NCBI GenBank assembly: GCA_003963315.1
Contig: RXJP01000039.1
Coordinates: forward strand, 37,616-82,855
DNA: 45,240 bases
From: Rhodocyclaceae bacterium
GTDB taxonomy: Bacteria > Pseudomonadota > Gammaproteobacteria > Burkholderiales > Rhodocyclaceae
Direction of reading: 5' to 3'
The translations under genes and the position numbers were made by a program. Shown one piece after another: positions 1-7,897 of the stretch; position 1 is the stretch's first letter; each line of letters opens with the position of its first letter. Under the pieces are notes generated by a model, which saw only the letters and a list, made by a program, of their open reading frames with translations, did not search any database and was not told the origin of the DNA.

Positions 1-33
1 ATCCAGATGCACCATGATGTTTTTTATGGTCAT
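1..33 (-). CDS. 5' end of a CDS cut by the window edge, possible universal stress protein
   Basis: Read on the minus strand, an ATG at 33-31 follows a strong Shine-Dalgarno stretch (AGGAGGAGAAG, roughly 35-48). It opens 11 codons, MTIKNIMVHLD, before the window ends. A basic residue, a short hydrophobic strand and then an acidic residue is how UspA-fold universal stress proteins usually begin. Eleven codons cannot prove this, so the product is a guess while the start itself is well supported. Confidence 0.45.
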   Translation of the reverse strand, partial: MTIKNIMVHLD

Positions 34-336
34 TCTTCTCCTCCTGTTGTCACGCATAGGGGTACCAAGACAGATGGTAATGCAAGGGGCGGCAGCCTGC
101 GTGCCAGACCTGTAAATCCCTTCCTTGTCCCGTGCCGAGGTGCTTGTCCAATCCATGGGAATCGCGGTCAACGCTGACCGGAGGTGGTGCGTTGATTATC
201 CACCGGCAGGCCCGCGATGGGCGTTGCCGATGGGGTTTTGCACAGATGGCCGGGATAAACGCGCGCTCGGTGGGCAATCCCCCGAAAAACTTATAAACTA
301 TCCCAGCATTTTTACTTCCAACTTCTGGAGCGAGAC
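34..336. promoter_or_regulatory. Divergent intergenic region
   Basis: About 300 bases separate the leftward partial gene from the rightward cytochrome c gene, so both promoters should lie here. The ribosome binding site of the cytochrome gene is visible (CTGGAG at 325-330, six bases before the ATG). The 70 bases before it are AT-richer than their surroundings. I see no confident -35/-10 pair, operator or RNA gene. The short open frames here show no family features. Confidence 0.4.
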
Positions 337-654
337 ATGAAGAAAACCACCCTGATTTCCCTGTTCGCTGTTGCCGGCCTGTTCGCCGGCGTTGCCCACG
401 CTGCCGATGAAACCGCCCTGGCGACTTCCAAGGGCTGTATGGCCTGCCACTCCGTGGATAAAAAGGTTGTCGGCCCCGCCTATAAAGATGTGGCCAAGAA
501 GTACACCGCCAAGGACACCGACAAGCTGGTGAAGAAAGTATTGGAAGGCGGTTCCGGTTCCTGGGGCCAGGTTCCCATGCCCGCCAACAAGACCATGGGC
601 GTGACCGAAGCCGATGCCAAGAAACTGGTGGGCTGGGTTCTCTCCCTCAAGTAA
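337..654 (+). CDS. Class I c-type cytochrome (c551/c552 type), periplasmic
   Basis: This 105-residue protein is a small soluble electron carrier. Residues 1-22 form a signal peptide (MKKTT, hydrophobic core, AHA cleavage site), so it is exported by Sec and matured in the periplasm. The heme-binding motif is CMACH at 34-38, with His38 as one axial ligand. Met81 in VPMPAN is the expected second ligand. A mature length of about 83 residues fits the cytochrome c551/c552 family, which passes electrons between the bc1 complex and terminal oxidases or nitrogen-oxide reductases. The exact partner cannot be read from the sequence. CTGGAG sits six bases upstream, and a strong terminator follows, so the gene is probably monocistronic. 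Confidence 0.93.
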   Translation: MKKTTLISLFAVAGLFAGVAHAADETALATSKGCMACHSVDKKVVGPAYKDVAKKYTAKDTDKLVKKVLEGGSGSWGQVPMPANKTMGVTEADAKKLVGWVLSLK

Positions 655-671
655 TCGCCGATATGTTCAGG

Positions 672-698
672 AAAACCGCTCTTCGGAGCGGTTTTTTT
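672..698 (+). terminator. Rho-independent terminator of the cytochrome c gene
   Basis: A perfect 10-bp stem (672-681 with 686-695) closes on a TTCG tetraloop and runs into a tract of T. It lies 17 bases after the stop codon, a textbook intrinsic terminator. Confidence 0.93.
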
Positions 699-770
699 CT
701 GTCCGTTTCCCCCATGCGCGGTATAACAATGCGTTTCCCCTCTAAGGCCACTGATTTTTGGAGGTTCTCG

Positions 771-1934
771 ATGAAATTCCTTCCCGTGTTGCTGTCCGCT
801 GCCGCCGCACTTGTATTGTCTAGCTGTGGCAAGCAGGAAACGACAAGCAGTAGCGATACCGTCAAAATCGGTATGGCTGCGCCATTGACCGGCTCCCAAT
901 CCCATATTGGACAAGATATCAAGAACGGCACGCTGCTCGGGGTGGAGGATTTGAACGCCCAGGGCATCGAGATTGGCGGCAAGAAAGTGAAATTCGAGTT
1001 GGTGGCGGAAGATGACGAGGCTAATCCCGCCAAGGCGACCACCGTGGCGCAGAAATTGGTGGACGCCAAAGTGGTGGCGGTGGTCGGCCATTTCAATTCC
1101 GGCGCCTCGATTCCCGCTTCCAAGGTTTACGCCGATGCCGGCATTCCCCAGATTTCCCCGGGTTCCACCAATCCCCGCTATACCCAGCAGGGTTACGCCA
1201 CGACTTTCCGCGTGGTTGCCAATGACGACCAACAAGGACCTGCTTGCGCTAGTTATGCGGTGAACAACCTGAAGGTGAAGACCGTCGCCATCATTGACGA
1301 CAGCACGTCCTATGGCCAGGGCCTGGCCACAGCGTTCGAGAACGCTGTCAAAGCCGCTGGGGTGGAGGTGGTAGCCCACGAGCACACCACAGACAAGGAC
1401 ACTGACTTCGCCGCCATTCTGACCAACGTCAAGGGCAAGAGGCCGGACTTGTTGTTCTTTGGCGGCATCGACACCCAAGGCGGTCCCATGGTCAAGCAGA
1501 TGAAGGCTCTGGGCATCACCGCTAAGTTCATGGGGGGTGACGGTATCCAGACCCCCAATCTGCTCGCCTTGGCGGGCGACGCAGCGGATGGCGTCATCGC
1601 TTCAATCCCCGGGTTGCCCAAGGACAAGATGCCTGGCGGTGTGGCCTTCCTCGACAAATTCAAGAAGCGTTTCAACGCCGATGTGGAGTTGTTCGCTCCC
1701 ATGGGCTACGACGCCGTCTTTGTCCTCGCCGAAGCTATGAAGCGGGCAGGTTCCACCGAATCGGCCAAGATTCTGGCCGAGTTGAAGAAAACCGATTACA
1801 AGGGCGTTATCGGCCCCATCCAGTTCGACGACAAGGGCGATTTGAAGAACGGCCCCATCACCATCAACCTGGTTCAGGGCGGCAAGTGGCAACCTGTGGA
1901 CACCGTAGTACCCACTACCGCCGCAGTGAAGTAA
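771..1934 (+). CDS. Branched-chain amino-acid ABC transporter substrate-binding lipoprotein (LivJ/LivK family)
   Basis: The 387-residue protein is the periplasmic receptor that delivers ligand to the LivHMGF permease encoded just downstream. A lipoprotein signal ends in a lipobox (LSSC, residues 16-19), so Cys19 should be lipidated. The mature part follows the type I periplasmic-binding fold of the Leu/Ile/Val family: VKIGMAAPLTGSQSHIG near the start, then the GHFNSGASIPASKVYADAG and ISPGSTNPRYT segments. The start at 771 is chosen because GGAGG lies six bases upstream and it gives a proper signal sequence; an earlier in-frame ATG would run through the preceding terminator. The actual ligand could be another amino acid or amide, since this family is broad. 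Confidence 0.92.
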   Translation: MKFLPVLLSAAAALVLSSCGKQETTSSSDTVKIGMAAPLTGSQSHIGQDIKNGTLLGVEDLNAQGIEIGGKKVKFELVAEDDEANPAKATTVAQKLVDAKVVAVVGHFNSGASIPASKVYADAGIPQISPGSTNPRYTQQGYATTFRVVANDDQQGPACASYAVNNLKVKTVAIIDDSTSYGQGLATAFENAVKAAGVEVVAHEHTTDKDTDFAAILTNVKGKRPDLLFFGGIDTQGGPMVKQMKALGITAKFMGGDGIQTPNLLALAGDAADGVIASIPGLPKDKMPGGVAFLDKFKKRFNADVELFAPMGYDAVFVLAEAMKRAGSTESAKILAELKKTDYKGVIGPIQFDDKGDLKNGPITINLVQGGKWQPVDTVVPTTAAVK

Positions 1935-1950
1935 TCCGCCATCGCCAGGG

Positions 1951-1984
1951 AAAAAACGGCGCTTTTTCAAGCGCCGTTTTTTTT
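1951..1984 (+). terminator. Rho-independent terminator or attenuator after the binding-protein gene
   Basis: A perfect 14-bp stem (1951-1964 with 1969-1982) with a TTTC loop ends in T8. It lies between the binding-protein gene and livH. It probably makes the receptor transcript more abundant than the permease transcript, a common arrangement for ABC importers. Confidence 0.92.
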
Positions 1985-2006
1985 GCACTCTCGTACCATT
2001 CCTGCC

Positions 2007-2930
2007 ATGGAAACCCTCCTACAACAAATCATCAACGGCATTGTCCTGGGCGCCGTCTACGCCCTGGTCGCCCTTGGGTACACCATGGTTTACGGCATCC
2101 TCGGCCTGATCAACTTCGCCCACGGCGAGGTGGTCATGGTGGGCGCCATGGTGACCCTGGCGGTCATCAAGCTGCTGGCCGGCACCGGCCTGCCCTTGGT
2201 GGTGCAATTGCTGATCGGCCTGGCGGTGTCCATCCCCGCCTGCATGGCCCTGGGGGCCGGTATCGAGCGGGTGGCCTATCGGCCGCTGCGCAATGCGCCG
2301 CGCCTGGCGCCGCTGATCACCGCCATCGGCGTTTCCATCATCCTGCAATACCTGGTGGTGCTGGTCTGGGGACGTACCTACCATCCCTATCCGGAATTGC
2401 TGCCCACCACACCCTTTGATCTGGCCGGGGCGCGCATCAGCCCGGCCCAGGTTGCCATCATCTTTTTCTCCGCCCTGGTCATGGCCGGGCTGCTCTGGCT
2501 GGTGCACCACACCCGCCTCGGCCGGGCCATGCGCGCCACCGCCGAGAACCCGGTCGTGGCGCGGCTGATGGGCGTCAACGTCAACCACGTGGTCACCATG
2601 ACCTTCGCCATCGGTTCCGCCCTGGGGGCGGTGGCGGGCGTATTGGTGAGCATCAACTATTCCGTGGCCCACTATCAAATGGGTTTCATCCTCGGCCTCA
2701 AGGCCTTCACCGCCGCGGTGCTGGGCGGCATCGGCAACCTCGGCGGCGCCATGGTGGGCGGCCTGCTGCTGGGCCTGATCGAAGCCCTGGGTTCGGGCTA
2801 CGTGGGCGACCTTACCGGCGGCCTGTTCGGTTCCAATTACCGGGACGTGTTCGCCTTCCTGGTGTTGATCGTGGTGCTGATTTTCCGACCTTCGGGGTTG
2901 CTGGGCGAACGGGTCGCAGAGCGCGCATGA
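2007..2930 (+). CDS. livH: Branched-chain amino-acid ABC transporter permease LivH
   Basis: This 307-residue inner-membrane protein is one of the two channel subunits of the branched-chain amino-acid importer. It begins METLLQQIINGIVLGAVYAL, the usual LivH opening, followed by YTMVYGILGLINFAHGEV, one of the most conserved stretches of the family. The Leu/Ala/Gly-rich hydrophobic segments throughout fit about eight membrane helices, and the cytoplasmic loop that contacts the ATPases is present (ATAENPVVARLMGVNV). The length is normal. No strong ribosome binding site is seen before the ATG at 2007, but earlier starts would lie in the terminator. Confidence 0.94.
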   Translation: METLLQQIINGIVLGAVYALVALGYTMVYGILGLINFAHGEVVMVGAMVTLAVIKLLAGTGLPLVVQLLIGLAVSIPACMALGAGIERVAYRPLRNAPRLAPLITAIGVSIILQYLVVLVWGRTYHPYPELLPTTPFDLAGARISPAQVAIIFFSALVMAGLLWLVHHTRLGRAMRATAENPVVARLMGVNVNHVVTMTFAIGSALGAVAGVLVSINYSVAHYQMGFILGLKAFTAAVLGGIGNLGGAMVGGLLLGLIEALGSGYVGDLTGGLFGSNYRDVFAFLVLIVVLIFRPSGLLGERVAERA

Positions 2931-2965
2931 GAAAGGCCTTCTTGTCCGGTTGCTTGCAGTGGCTT

Positions 2966-3095
2966 TTAACCCCCCCCACCCCCTACTTCGACCAGGCTCA
3001 GCACAGGCTTGTCAGGGGGGAGTTCGCGCCGCGATGCATTGAGCAGCTGGCCCCTCCCCTGACAAGGGGAGGACGGGAGGGGTTGCGGTTCTCAT
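2966..3095. repeat. Dispersed GC-rich repeat between livH and livM
   Basis: The 220 bases between livH and livM hold a C-run, a TTCGACCAGGCTCAG half-element, then a CCCCTGACAAGGGGAGG hairpin followed by GGGAGGGGTTGCGGTT. Closely related sequences occur at 26473-26574, 26723-26770, 31298-31385 and 35466-35579. The short open frame over it is composed mostly of repeat and resembles no protein. The element separates two genes that are usually tightly linked. Confidence 0.8.
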
Positions 3096-3150
3096 TTTTC
3101 CAGTCGAGTTTCAAGCTGGAATCTGCTTGGGGCAACCCGGCAAAAACATC

Positions 3151-4260
3151 ATGATTCAAATCAACAAGAAACCCTGGTGGGGTGTTGTCCTGGTCGCCGT
3201 CGCCCTGGCCGTGCTGCCCTTCATCACCGGCGCCGCCTTCGGCCCGGCCTGGGTGCGGGTGTTGGACTTCGCCCTGCTCTATGTGCTGCTCTCCTTGGGC
3301 CTCAACATCGTGGTGGGTTACGCGGGGCTATTGGACCTGGGCTACGTGGCCTTCTACGCCGTGGGCGCCTATCTCTATGCCCTGGCTTCCAGCCCTCACC
3401 TGATCCAGAACTTCCCCGCCATCGCAGCCCTGTTTCCCGCCGGCCTGCATGGGCCGATCTGGTTGCTGCTACCCGCCGGCGCGCTGCTGGCGGGCGTCTT
3501 CGGCGTGCTGCTGGGGGCGCCCACCCTGCGCCTGCGGGGCGACTACCTGGCCATCGTCACCCTCGGTTTTGGCGAGATCGTGCGCATCTTCATGAACAAC
3601 CTCTACCGGCCGGTGAACATCACCAACGGCGCCCAGGGCATCACCCAGATCGACGGCATCCATATCGGCTCCTTGGCCCTGGACCGGACCCAGAACATCC
3701 TCGGCTTGGCCGTGCCGTCCCTGCATCTCTACTACTACCTGTTCCTTGCCCTGGTGCTGCTCATCATCGTGGTGTCTGTCCGTTTGGAGGATTCCCGCAT
3801 CGGCCGCGCCTGGGTCGCCATCCGCGAGGACGAGGTGGCGGCCAAGGCCTGCGGCATCAATACCCGCAATGTGAAACTGCTGGCCTTCGCCATGGGCGCC
3901 AGCTTTGGCGGCGTCGCCGGTGGGCTGTTCGCCGGCTTCCAGCAGTTCGTCAGTCCCGAGAGCTTCCAACTGATTGATTCGATCATGATCCTGGCCATGG
4001 TGGTGCTCGGCGGCATGGGCCACATCCCCGGCGTGATCCTGGGCAGCCTGCTCCTCACCGGTTTGCCGGAGTTGTTCCGTTACTCGGCCACACCGGTGCA
4101 GCAGATGTTGTTCGGCAAGGTGCTGATCGACCCGGAAACCCTGCGCATGCTGCTCTTCGGCCTGACCCTGGTGGTGGTCATGCTCTATCGCCCGGCCGGC
4201 CTCTGGCCGGAGAAGCGCCGCAGCCGCGAACTGGAGCAGAAGCGGGGAGAGGCGGCATGA
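3151..4260 (+). CDS. livM: Branched-chain amino-acid ABC transporter permease LivM
   Basis: The second channel subunit of the importer, 369 residues long. It contains the LivM hallmark LNIVVGYAGLLDLGYVAFYA near residues 50-70, and the loop GDYLAIVTLGFGEIVRIFMNN followed by ITNGAQGITQIDG. The ATPase-contacting segment AIREDEVAAKACGINTRNVK is also present. The ATG at 3151 is chosen because a Lys/Trp-rich leader then runs straight into the first membrane helix; a TTG at 3127 is possible in frame. Its stop codon overlaps the start of livG by four bases (ATGA), so M, G and F are translationally coupled. Confidence 0.94.
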   Translation: MIQINKKPWWGVVLVAVALAVLPFITGAAFGPAWVRVLDFALLYVLLSLGLNIVVGYAGLLDLGYVAFYAVGAYLYALASSPHLIQNFPAIAALFPAGLHGPIWLLLPAGALLAGVFGVLLGAPTLRLRGDYLAIVTLGFGEIVRIFMNNLYRPVNITNGAQGITQIDGIHIGSLALDRTQNILGLAVPSLHLYYYLFLALVLLIIVVSVRLEDSRIGRAWVAIREDEVAAKACGINTRNVKLLAFAMGASFGGVAGGLFAGFQQFVSPESFQLIDSIMILAMVVLGGMGHIPGVILGSLLLTGLPELFRYSATPVQQMLFGKVLIDPETLRMLLFGLTLVVVMLYRPAGLWPEKRRSRELEQKRGEAA

Positions 4261-5024
4261 GTGCGTTACTCGAAGCCCGCAATATCGGCAAACGTTTCGG
4301 CGGAGTACAGGCGCTGAAGGACGTGTCGCTGACCATAGCCAGCGGCGAGATCTATGGCCTGATCGGCCCCAACGGCGCCGGCAAGACTACCTTCTTCAAT
4401 GTGCTCACCGGCTTGTATCCGCGGGATGCCGGCGAAGTGCTGTTCCAGGGTACGCCGCTGAAACTGGGCAATCCTTCCGCCGTGGCCGCTGCCGGCGTGG
4501 CCCGCACCTTCCAGAATATCCGCCTCTTCGCCAATATGACCGCCCTGGAGAACGTCATGGTGGGTCGCTACGTGCGCACCCGCAGCGGCGTCATCGGCGC
4601 CGTGCTGCGCACCCGCAGGACGCGGGAAGAAGAAACGGCGATCCAGCGCCGCGCCGAAGAACTCTTGCACTACGTGGGCATCCCCCACCGTGCCAACGAC
4701 CTGGCGCGCAACCTCAGCTACGGCGACCAACGCCGCCTGGAAATCGCCCGGGCGCTGGCCACGGAACCCAAGCTGCTGGCCCTGGACGAACCCGCTGCCG
4801 GCATGAATGCCACCGAAACCGCCGAACTGCGCAAGCTGATCGTAGGGCTGCGCGATGACGGCCTCACCGTGCTCCTGATCGAACACGACGTGAAGCTGGT
4901 GATGGGGCTCTGCGATCGCGTTGCGGTGCTGGACTATGGCGAGAAGATTGTCGAGGACGTGCCCGAAGTGGTGCAAAGGCACCCACAGGTTATCGAAGCC
5001 TATCTGGGAACCGGACATGGCTAA
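4257..5024 (+). CDS. livG: Branched-chain amino-acid ABC transporter ATP-binding protein LivG
   Basis: This 255-residue cytoplasmic ATPase energises the LivHM channel. Walker A is GPNGAGKT (37-44). The family-specific VARTFQNIRLFANMTALENV follows, then the signature LSYGDQRRLEIARAL, Walker B LLALDEPAAGMN and the switch histidine in LLIEHDVKLVMGLCD. LSYGD in place of LSGGQ is usual for LivG. It overlaps livM by four bases, and its own stop falls inside the first codons of livF. Confidence 0.95.
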   Translation: MSALLEARNIGKRFGGVQALKDVSLTIASGEIYGLIGPNGAGKTTFFNVLTGLYPRDAGEVLFQGTPLKLGNPSAVAAAGVARTFQNIRLFANMTALENVMVGRYVRTRSGVIGAVLRTRRTREEETAIQRRAEELLHYVGIPHRANDLARNLSYGDQRRLEIARALATEPKLLALDEPAAGMNATETAELRKLIVGLRDDGLTVLLIEHDVKLVMGLCDRVAVLDYGEKIVEDVPEVVQRHPQVIEAYLGTGHG

Positions 5025-5730
5025 GGCGGTATTGGACGTACTCAACCTCGAAGTTCACTACGGCGGCATTGCCGCAGTGAAGGGGATTTCCTTTGCTGTC
5101 GAAGAAGGCGAAATGGTGTGCCTGATCGGCGCCAACGGCGCCGGCAAGACCAGCACCCTCAAGGCCTTGGTGCGCATGCTGCCGAGCCGGGGCGAAATCC
5201 ATTACGGCGGTGCGCGCGTGGACCACGATGAAAGCCACGTCCTGGTGGGGAAGGGCCTGGCCCTGGTGCCCGAAGGCCGCGGTGTGTTCGCCCGCATGAG
5301 TGTGGCCGAGAACCTGGCCATGGGCGCCTATTTGCGGCGCGATGCTGCCGGCGTGCAGAAAGATTTGGAGGAGGTCTACGCCCTCCTGCCCCGCCTGCGG
5401 GAACGCCAGCGGCAATTGGCCGGTACCCTCTCCGGTGGCGAGCAGCAGATGCTGGCCATCGGCCGTGCCCTGATGGGAAGGCCGCGCCTGCTCCTGTTGG
5501 ACGAACCCTCCATGGGCCTTGCGCCCATCATGGTGCAGCGGGTGTTCGAATTGATCCGCGCCATCGCCGAGCGCGGCGTGAGCATCCTGTTGGTGGAACA
5601 GAACGCCCGCCTGGCGCTGGAAACCTGCCATCGCGGTTACGTCATGGAGAGCGGCCTCATCACCCTGGCCGACACGGCAGCAAAGCTCGCCGCCGACCCG
5701 CGGGTACGGGCAGCCTATCTGGGCGAATAA
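5017..5730 (+). CDS. livF: Branched-chain amino-acid ABC transporter ATP-binding protein LivF
   Basis: The second ATPase of the importer, 237 residues, expected to pair with LivG. Walker A is GANGAGKT (38-45), followed by LVPEGRGVFARMSVAENLAMG, a typical LivF stretch. The signature LSGGEQQMLAIGRALM, Walker B LLLLDEPSMGLAP and H-loop ILLVEQNARLALE complete the ATPase. The start at 5017 overlaps the end of livG by eight bases and gives the normal family length. No clear terminator follows; the next gene is convergent. Confidence 0.95.
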   Translation: MAKAVLDVLNLEVHYGGIAAVKGISFAVEEGEMVCLIGANGAGKTSTLKALVRMLPSRGEIHYGGARVDHDESHVLVGKGLALVPEGRGVFARMSVAENLAMGAYLRRDAAGVQKDLEEVYALLPRLRERQRQLAGTLSGGEQQMLAIGRALMGRPRLLLLDEPSMGLAPIMVQRVFELIRAIAERGVSILLVEQNARLALETCHRGYVMESGLITLADTAAKLAADPRVRAAYLGE

Positions 5731-5752
5731 GACGGATGGATAGGGCGCAGTT

Positions 5753-5959
5753 TCAGTAGCGCATCCGCTTGCGGTTCTGGGGCAGCTTCTGCAATTGCTC
5801 CCGCAGGTTCGCATTGGGTCGGGGCGGTTTTCCTTGCGCCGTGTCCGTCGCGTTTTCATCCCGCTTGATATTGACGCCCACGCCCCGGGGGCAGAAGCCG
5901 GTGTCGGCGCAGGTGCAATTGACGCATTGTTTTTTGCTCTTGGGACCGGCGCGGTTCAT
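5753..5959 (-). CDS. Small Cys-rich basic protein of unknown function
   Basis: I do not recognise this 68-residue protein. It starts with ATG at 5959, four bases after the stop of the flavin-reductase gene, so it is almost certainly cotranscribed with it. The first third carries four cysteines (CVNCTCADTGFC, Cys12, 15, 17 and 23), spaced like a small metal or iron-sulfur site. The remainder is hydrophilic and rich in Lys, Arg, Gln and Pro, ending LPQNRKRMRY. Linkage to an iron-sulfur flavoprotein suggests a redox or maturation accessory, but this is inference only. An upstream in-frame start would overlap the reductase gene by about 80 bases and is less likely. Confidence 0.6.
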   Translation of the reverse strand: MNRAGPKSKKQCVNCTCADTGFCPRGVGVNIKRDENATDTAQGKPPRPNANLREQLQKLPQNRKRMRY

Positions 5960-5963
5960 GGCG

Positions 5964-6977
5964 TCACTTCGCGGCGAAGGTAAAGGAATCGGCAAAGAAC
6001 TCTTCGCTGGGCAGGCCAGCCGCGGCAAAGTCCTGTTGCGCGGCATCGATCATGGCCGGCGCGCCGCAGGCGTACACCTGGTAGCCGGAAAGGTCGGGTA
6101 AATCTTCCAATACCGCCTGGTGCACCAGACCGCGCCGGCCGCTCCAGGCATCGGCATCAGTGGCGTCGGAGAGCACGGGGCTGTACTTGATGTGGGGATA
6201 TTCCTCCGCCCATTGCTGCGGCAGTGCCGGCAGATAGAGGCCGGCTTTGTCCCGCGCCCCCCAGTAGAGGTGGATGGGCCGTTCCATCTTGTGGTGGATC
6301 GCGTGTTCCACCAGGGATTTGATCGGCGCGAAGCCGGTACCCCCGGCCAGCATGACGATGGGTTTCGCGGACTCTTCCCGCAGGAAGAAGGTGCCCAGAG
6401 GGCCTTCGAAGCGGAGGATGTCCTTTTCCTTCATGACCTCGAACACGTGGGTGGTGAAACTGCCGCCGGGCACTAGGCGGATATGCACCTGGAGGAATTC
6501 GTCATCGTGGGGCGCATTGGCCAGGGAGAAGGCGCGACGACCGCCGTCCTTGAGGATGAACTCGATGTACTGTCCGGCGAGGAATTGCAGGCGCTCGTTG
6601 GCAGGCAGCTTGAGGGAGAGGGCGATCACATCGGGCGCGAGTTTTTCCAGGCGCTGCACCCGGCAGGGCAGGGTCTTCACCGGGATGTCCCGGTTGACCT
6701 TCACTTCCTTGGTTTCCAGCACCAGGTCGGAAAGGGGCTTGGCGCAGCAGAGCAGGGCCTTGCCCGCGGCCCGCTGTTCCGCCGGCAGGGCCCAGTCCTG
6801 GGATGCGCCGTGATCCACGCTACCCGCCAGCACGGTGACCTTGCACACGCTGCAAGCGCCGTTGCGGCAACCGTAGGGCAGCGACAGGCCGGCGGCGTCG
6901 GCGGCGGCGAGCAGGGTTTCGTCGGCGGGGGCGGTGAAGCTATGGCCGCTGGGCTGGAGGGTGACTTGGTAGCTCAT
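5964..6977 (-). CDS. NAD(P)H-flavin reductase with N-terminal 2Fe-2S ferredoxin domain (CDP-6-deoxy-delta-3,4-glucoseen reductase family)
   Basis: A 337-residue soluble electron-transfer flavoprotein. Residues 1-90 are a plant-type ferredoxin with cluster cysteines in CRNGACSVC (37, 42, 45) and a fourth Cys at 77 or 78. The FAD-binding domain follows with the R-x-x-S motif (RAFSLANAP), and the NAD(P)H domain shows LAGGTGFAPIKSLVE and YACGAPAMI. It should pass electrons from NAD(P)H through FAD to the cluster and on to a partner. The family name comes from deoxysugar enzymes, but many betaproteobacteria carry such a gene with no sugar pathway nearby, as here, so the partner is unknown. The four-Cys small protein directly downstream is a candidate. 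No clear ribosome binding site is seen; the ATG at 6977 is the natural start of the ferredoxin domain. Confidence 0.88.
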   Translation of the reverse strand: MSYQVTLQPSGHSFTAPADETLLAAADAAGLSLPYGCRNGACSVCKVTVLAGSVDHGASQDWALPAEQRAAGKALLCCAKPLSDLVLETKEVKVNRDIPVKTLPCRVQRLEKLAPDVIALSLKLPANERLQFLAGQYIEFILKDGGRRAFSLANAPHDDEFLQVHIRLVPGGSFTTHVFEVMKEKDILRFEGPLGTFFLREESAKPIVMLAGGTGFAPIKSLVEHAIHHKMERPIHLYWGARDKAGLYLPALPQQWAEEYPHIKYSPVLSDATDADAWSGRRGLVHQAVLEDLPDLSGYQVYACGAPAMIDAAQQDFAAAGLPSEEFFADSFTFAAK

Positions 6978-7015
6978 GGGAGGGGTGACAAGGCAAGTTC
7001 GGGGATAATTGCGGG

Positions 7016-7897
7016 ATGAGACGGTTGTTGATCATCGGTTGCGGCGACGTGGTGCGCCGGGCGCTGCCTGTGCTGCTGCAACGGTGGCGGGTGTTCGCCC
7101 TGGTGCGCCGCCGCGACCCGGCCCTGGCTGCCTTGGGCGTGGTGCAACTGGTCGGCGACCTGGACGACGCCCGCAGCCTGGGCCGCATCGCCGGCATCGC
7201 CGACGCCGTGCTGCACAGCGCGCCACCCCCCGCGGAAGGGGAGGCCGACCCGCGCACGGCACGGCTGCTGGCCGCGTTGGCAAAGGGCAAAAGTCTACCA
7301 CGCAGCCTTGTTTACATCGGCACGACAGGGGTTTACGGCGATTGCGGCGGCGCCCTGATCGACGAAACCCGGCCCGTAGCCCCACGTACTTCCCGCGCCC
7401 GCCGCCGCGCCGACGCCGAACGCCGGCTGCGGAATTTCGGCCGCCGCAGCGGCTGCCGCGTGGTGCTGTTGCGGGCGCCGGGCATCTATGCCGCCGACCG
7501 CCTGCCCCTGGAGCGCATCCGCAACCGCACGCCGCTGATCCGCGCCGAAGAGGATGCCTACAGCAACCATATCCACGCCGATGATTTGGCCGGCACCTGC
7601 ATCGCCGCCCTGCATCGGGGTGGCCCGCAGCGGGCGGTGAACGTGGTGGACGATTCCGCCCTGGCCATGGGCGACTGGTTCGACCTGCTGGCCGATGCCT
7701 TCGCCCTGCCGCGCAGTCCGCGCCTGGCCAAGGCCGAAGCCCTGGCCGCGCTCTCCCCCGTGCAACTGTCCTTCATGGGAGAATCCCGCCGCATTGGCAA
7801 CACCCGCCTGAAAAACGAACTGGGTGTGCGTCTGCGCTATCCCACCGTGGCGGTGGGTGTCGCGGCGGCGCTGGAAAACAATCGAGGTGCATCCTGA
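7016..7897 (+). CDS. Atypical SDR (NAD-dependent epimerase/dehydratase-like, YeeZ-type)
   Basis: A 293-residue Rossmann-fold protein. The nucleotide-binding turn is degenerate: LLIIGCGDVVRRAL at residues 4-17, followed by VFALVRRRDP, the strand that usually selects the cofactor. YIGTTGVYGDCGGALIDE and the mid-protein NHIHADDLAGTCIAAL match extended and atypical SDR proteins related to E. coli YeeZ. The substrate is unknown. Its stop overlaps the start of the next gene by one base (TGATG), as that gene does with the one after it, so 7016-9497 is a tight three-gene operon. It is divergent from the flavin-reductase gene with only 38 bases between them. Confidence 0.82.
   Translation: MRRLLIIGCGDVVRRALPVLLQRWRVFALVRRRDPALAALGVVQLVGDLDDARSLGRIAGIADAVLHSAPPPAEGEADPRTARLLAALAKGKSLPRSLVYIGTTGVYGDCGGALIDETRPVAPRTSRARRRADAERRLRNFGRRSGCRVVLLRAPGIYAADRLPLERIRNRTPLIRAEEDAYSNHIHADDLAGTCIAALHRGGPQRAVNVVDDSALAMGDWFDLLADAFALPRSPRLAKAEALAALSPVQLSFMGESRRIGNTRLKNELGVRLRYPTVAVGVAAALENNRGAS

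Noticed and set aside
125-340. Short frames in the first 340 bases on both strands
   Set aside because: No family features; they overlap the divergent promoter region and the cytochrome c ribosome binding site.
663-770. Upstream extension of the branched-chain amino-acid binding protein
   Set aside because: It would read through the cytochrome terminator and place a second Met before the true lipoprotein signal at 771.
2927-3154. Short frame overlapping the livH end and the repeat before livM
   Set aside because: Its codons are mostly repeat DNA; the translation has no family features and crosses into livM.
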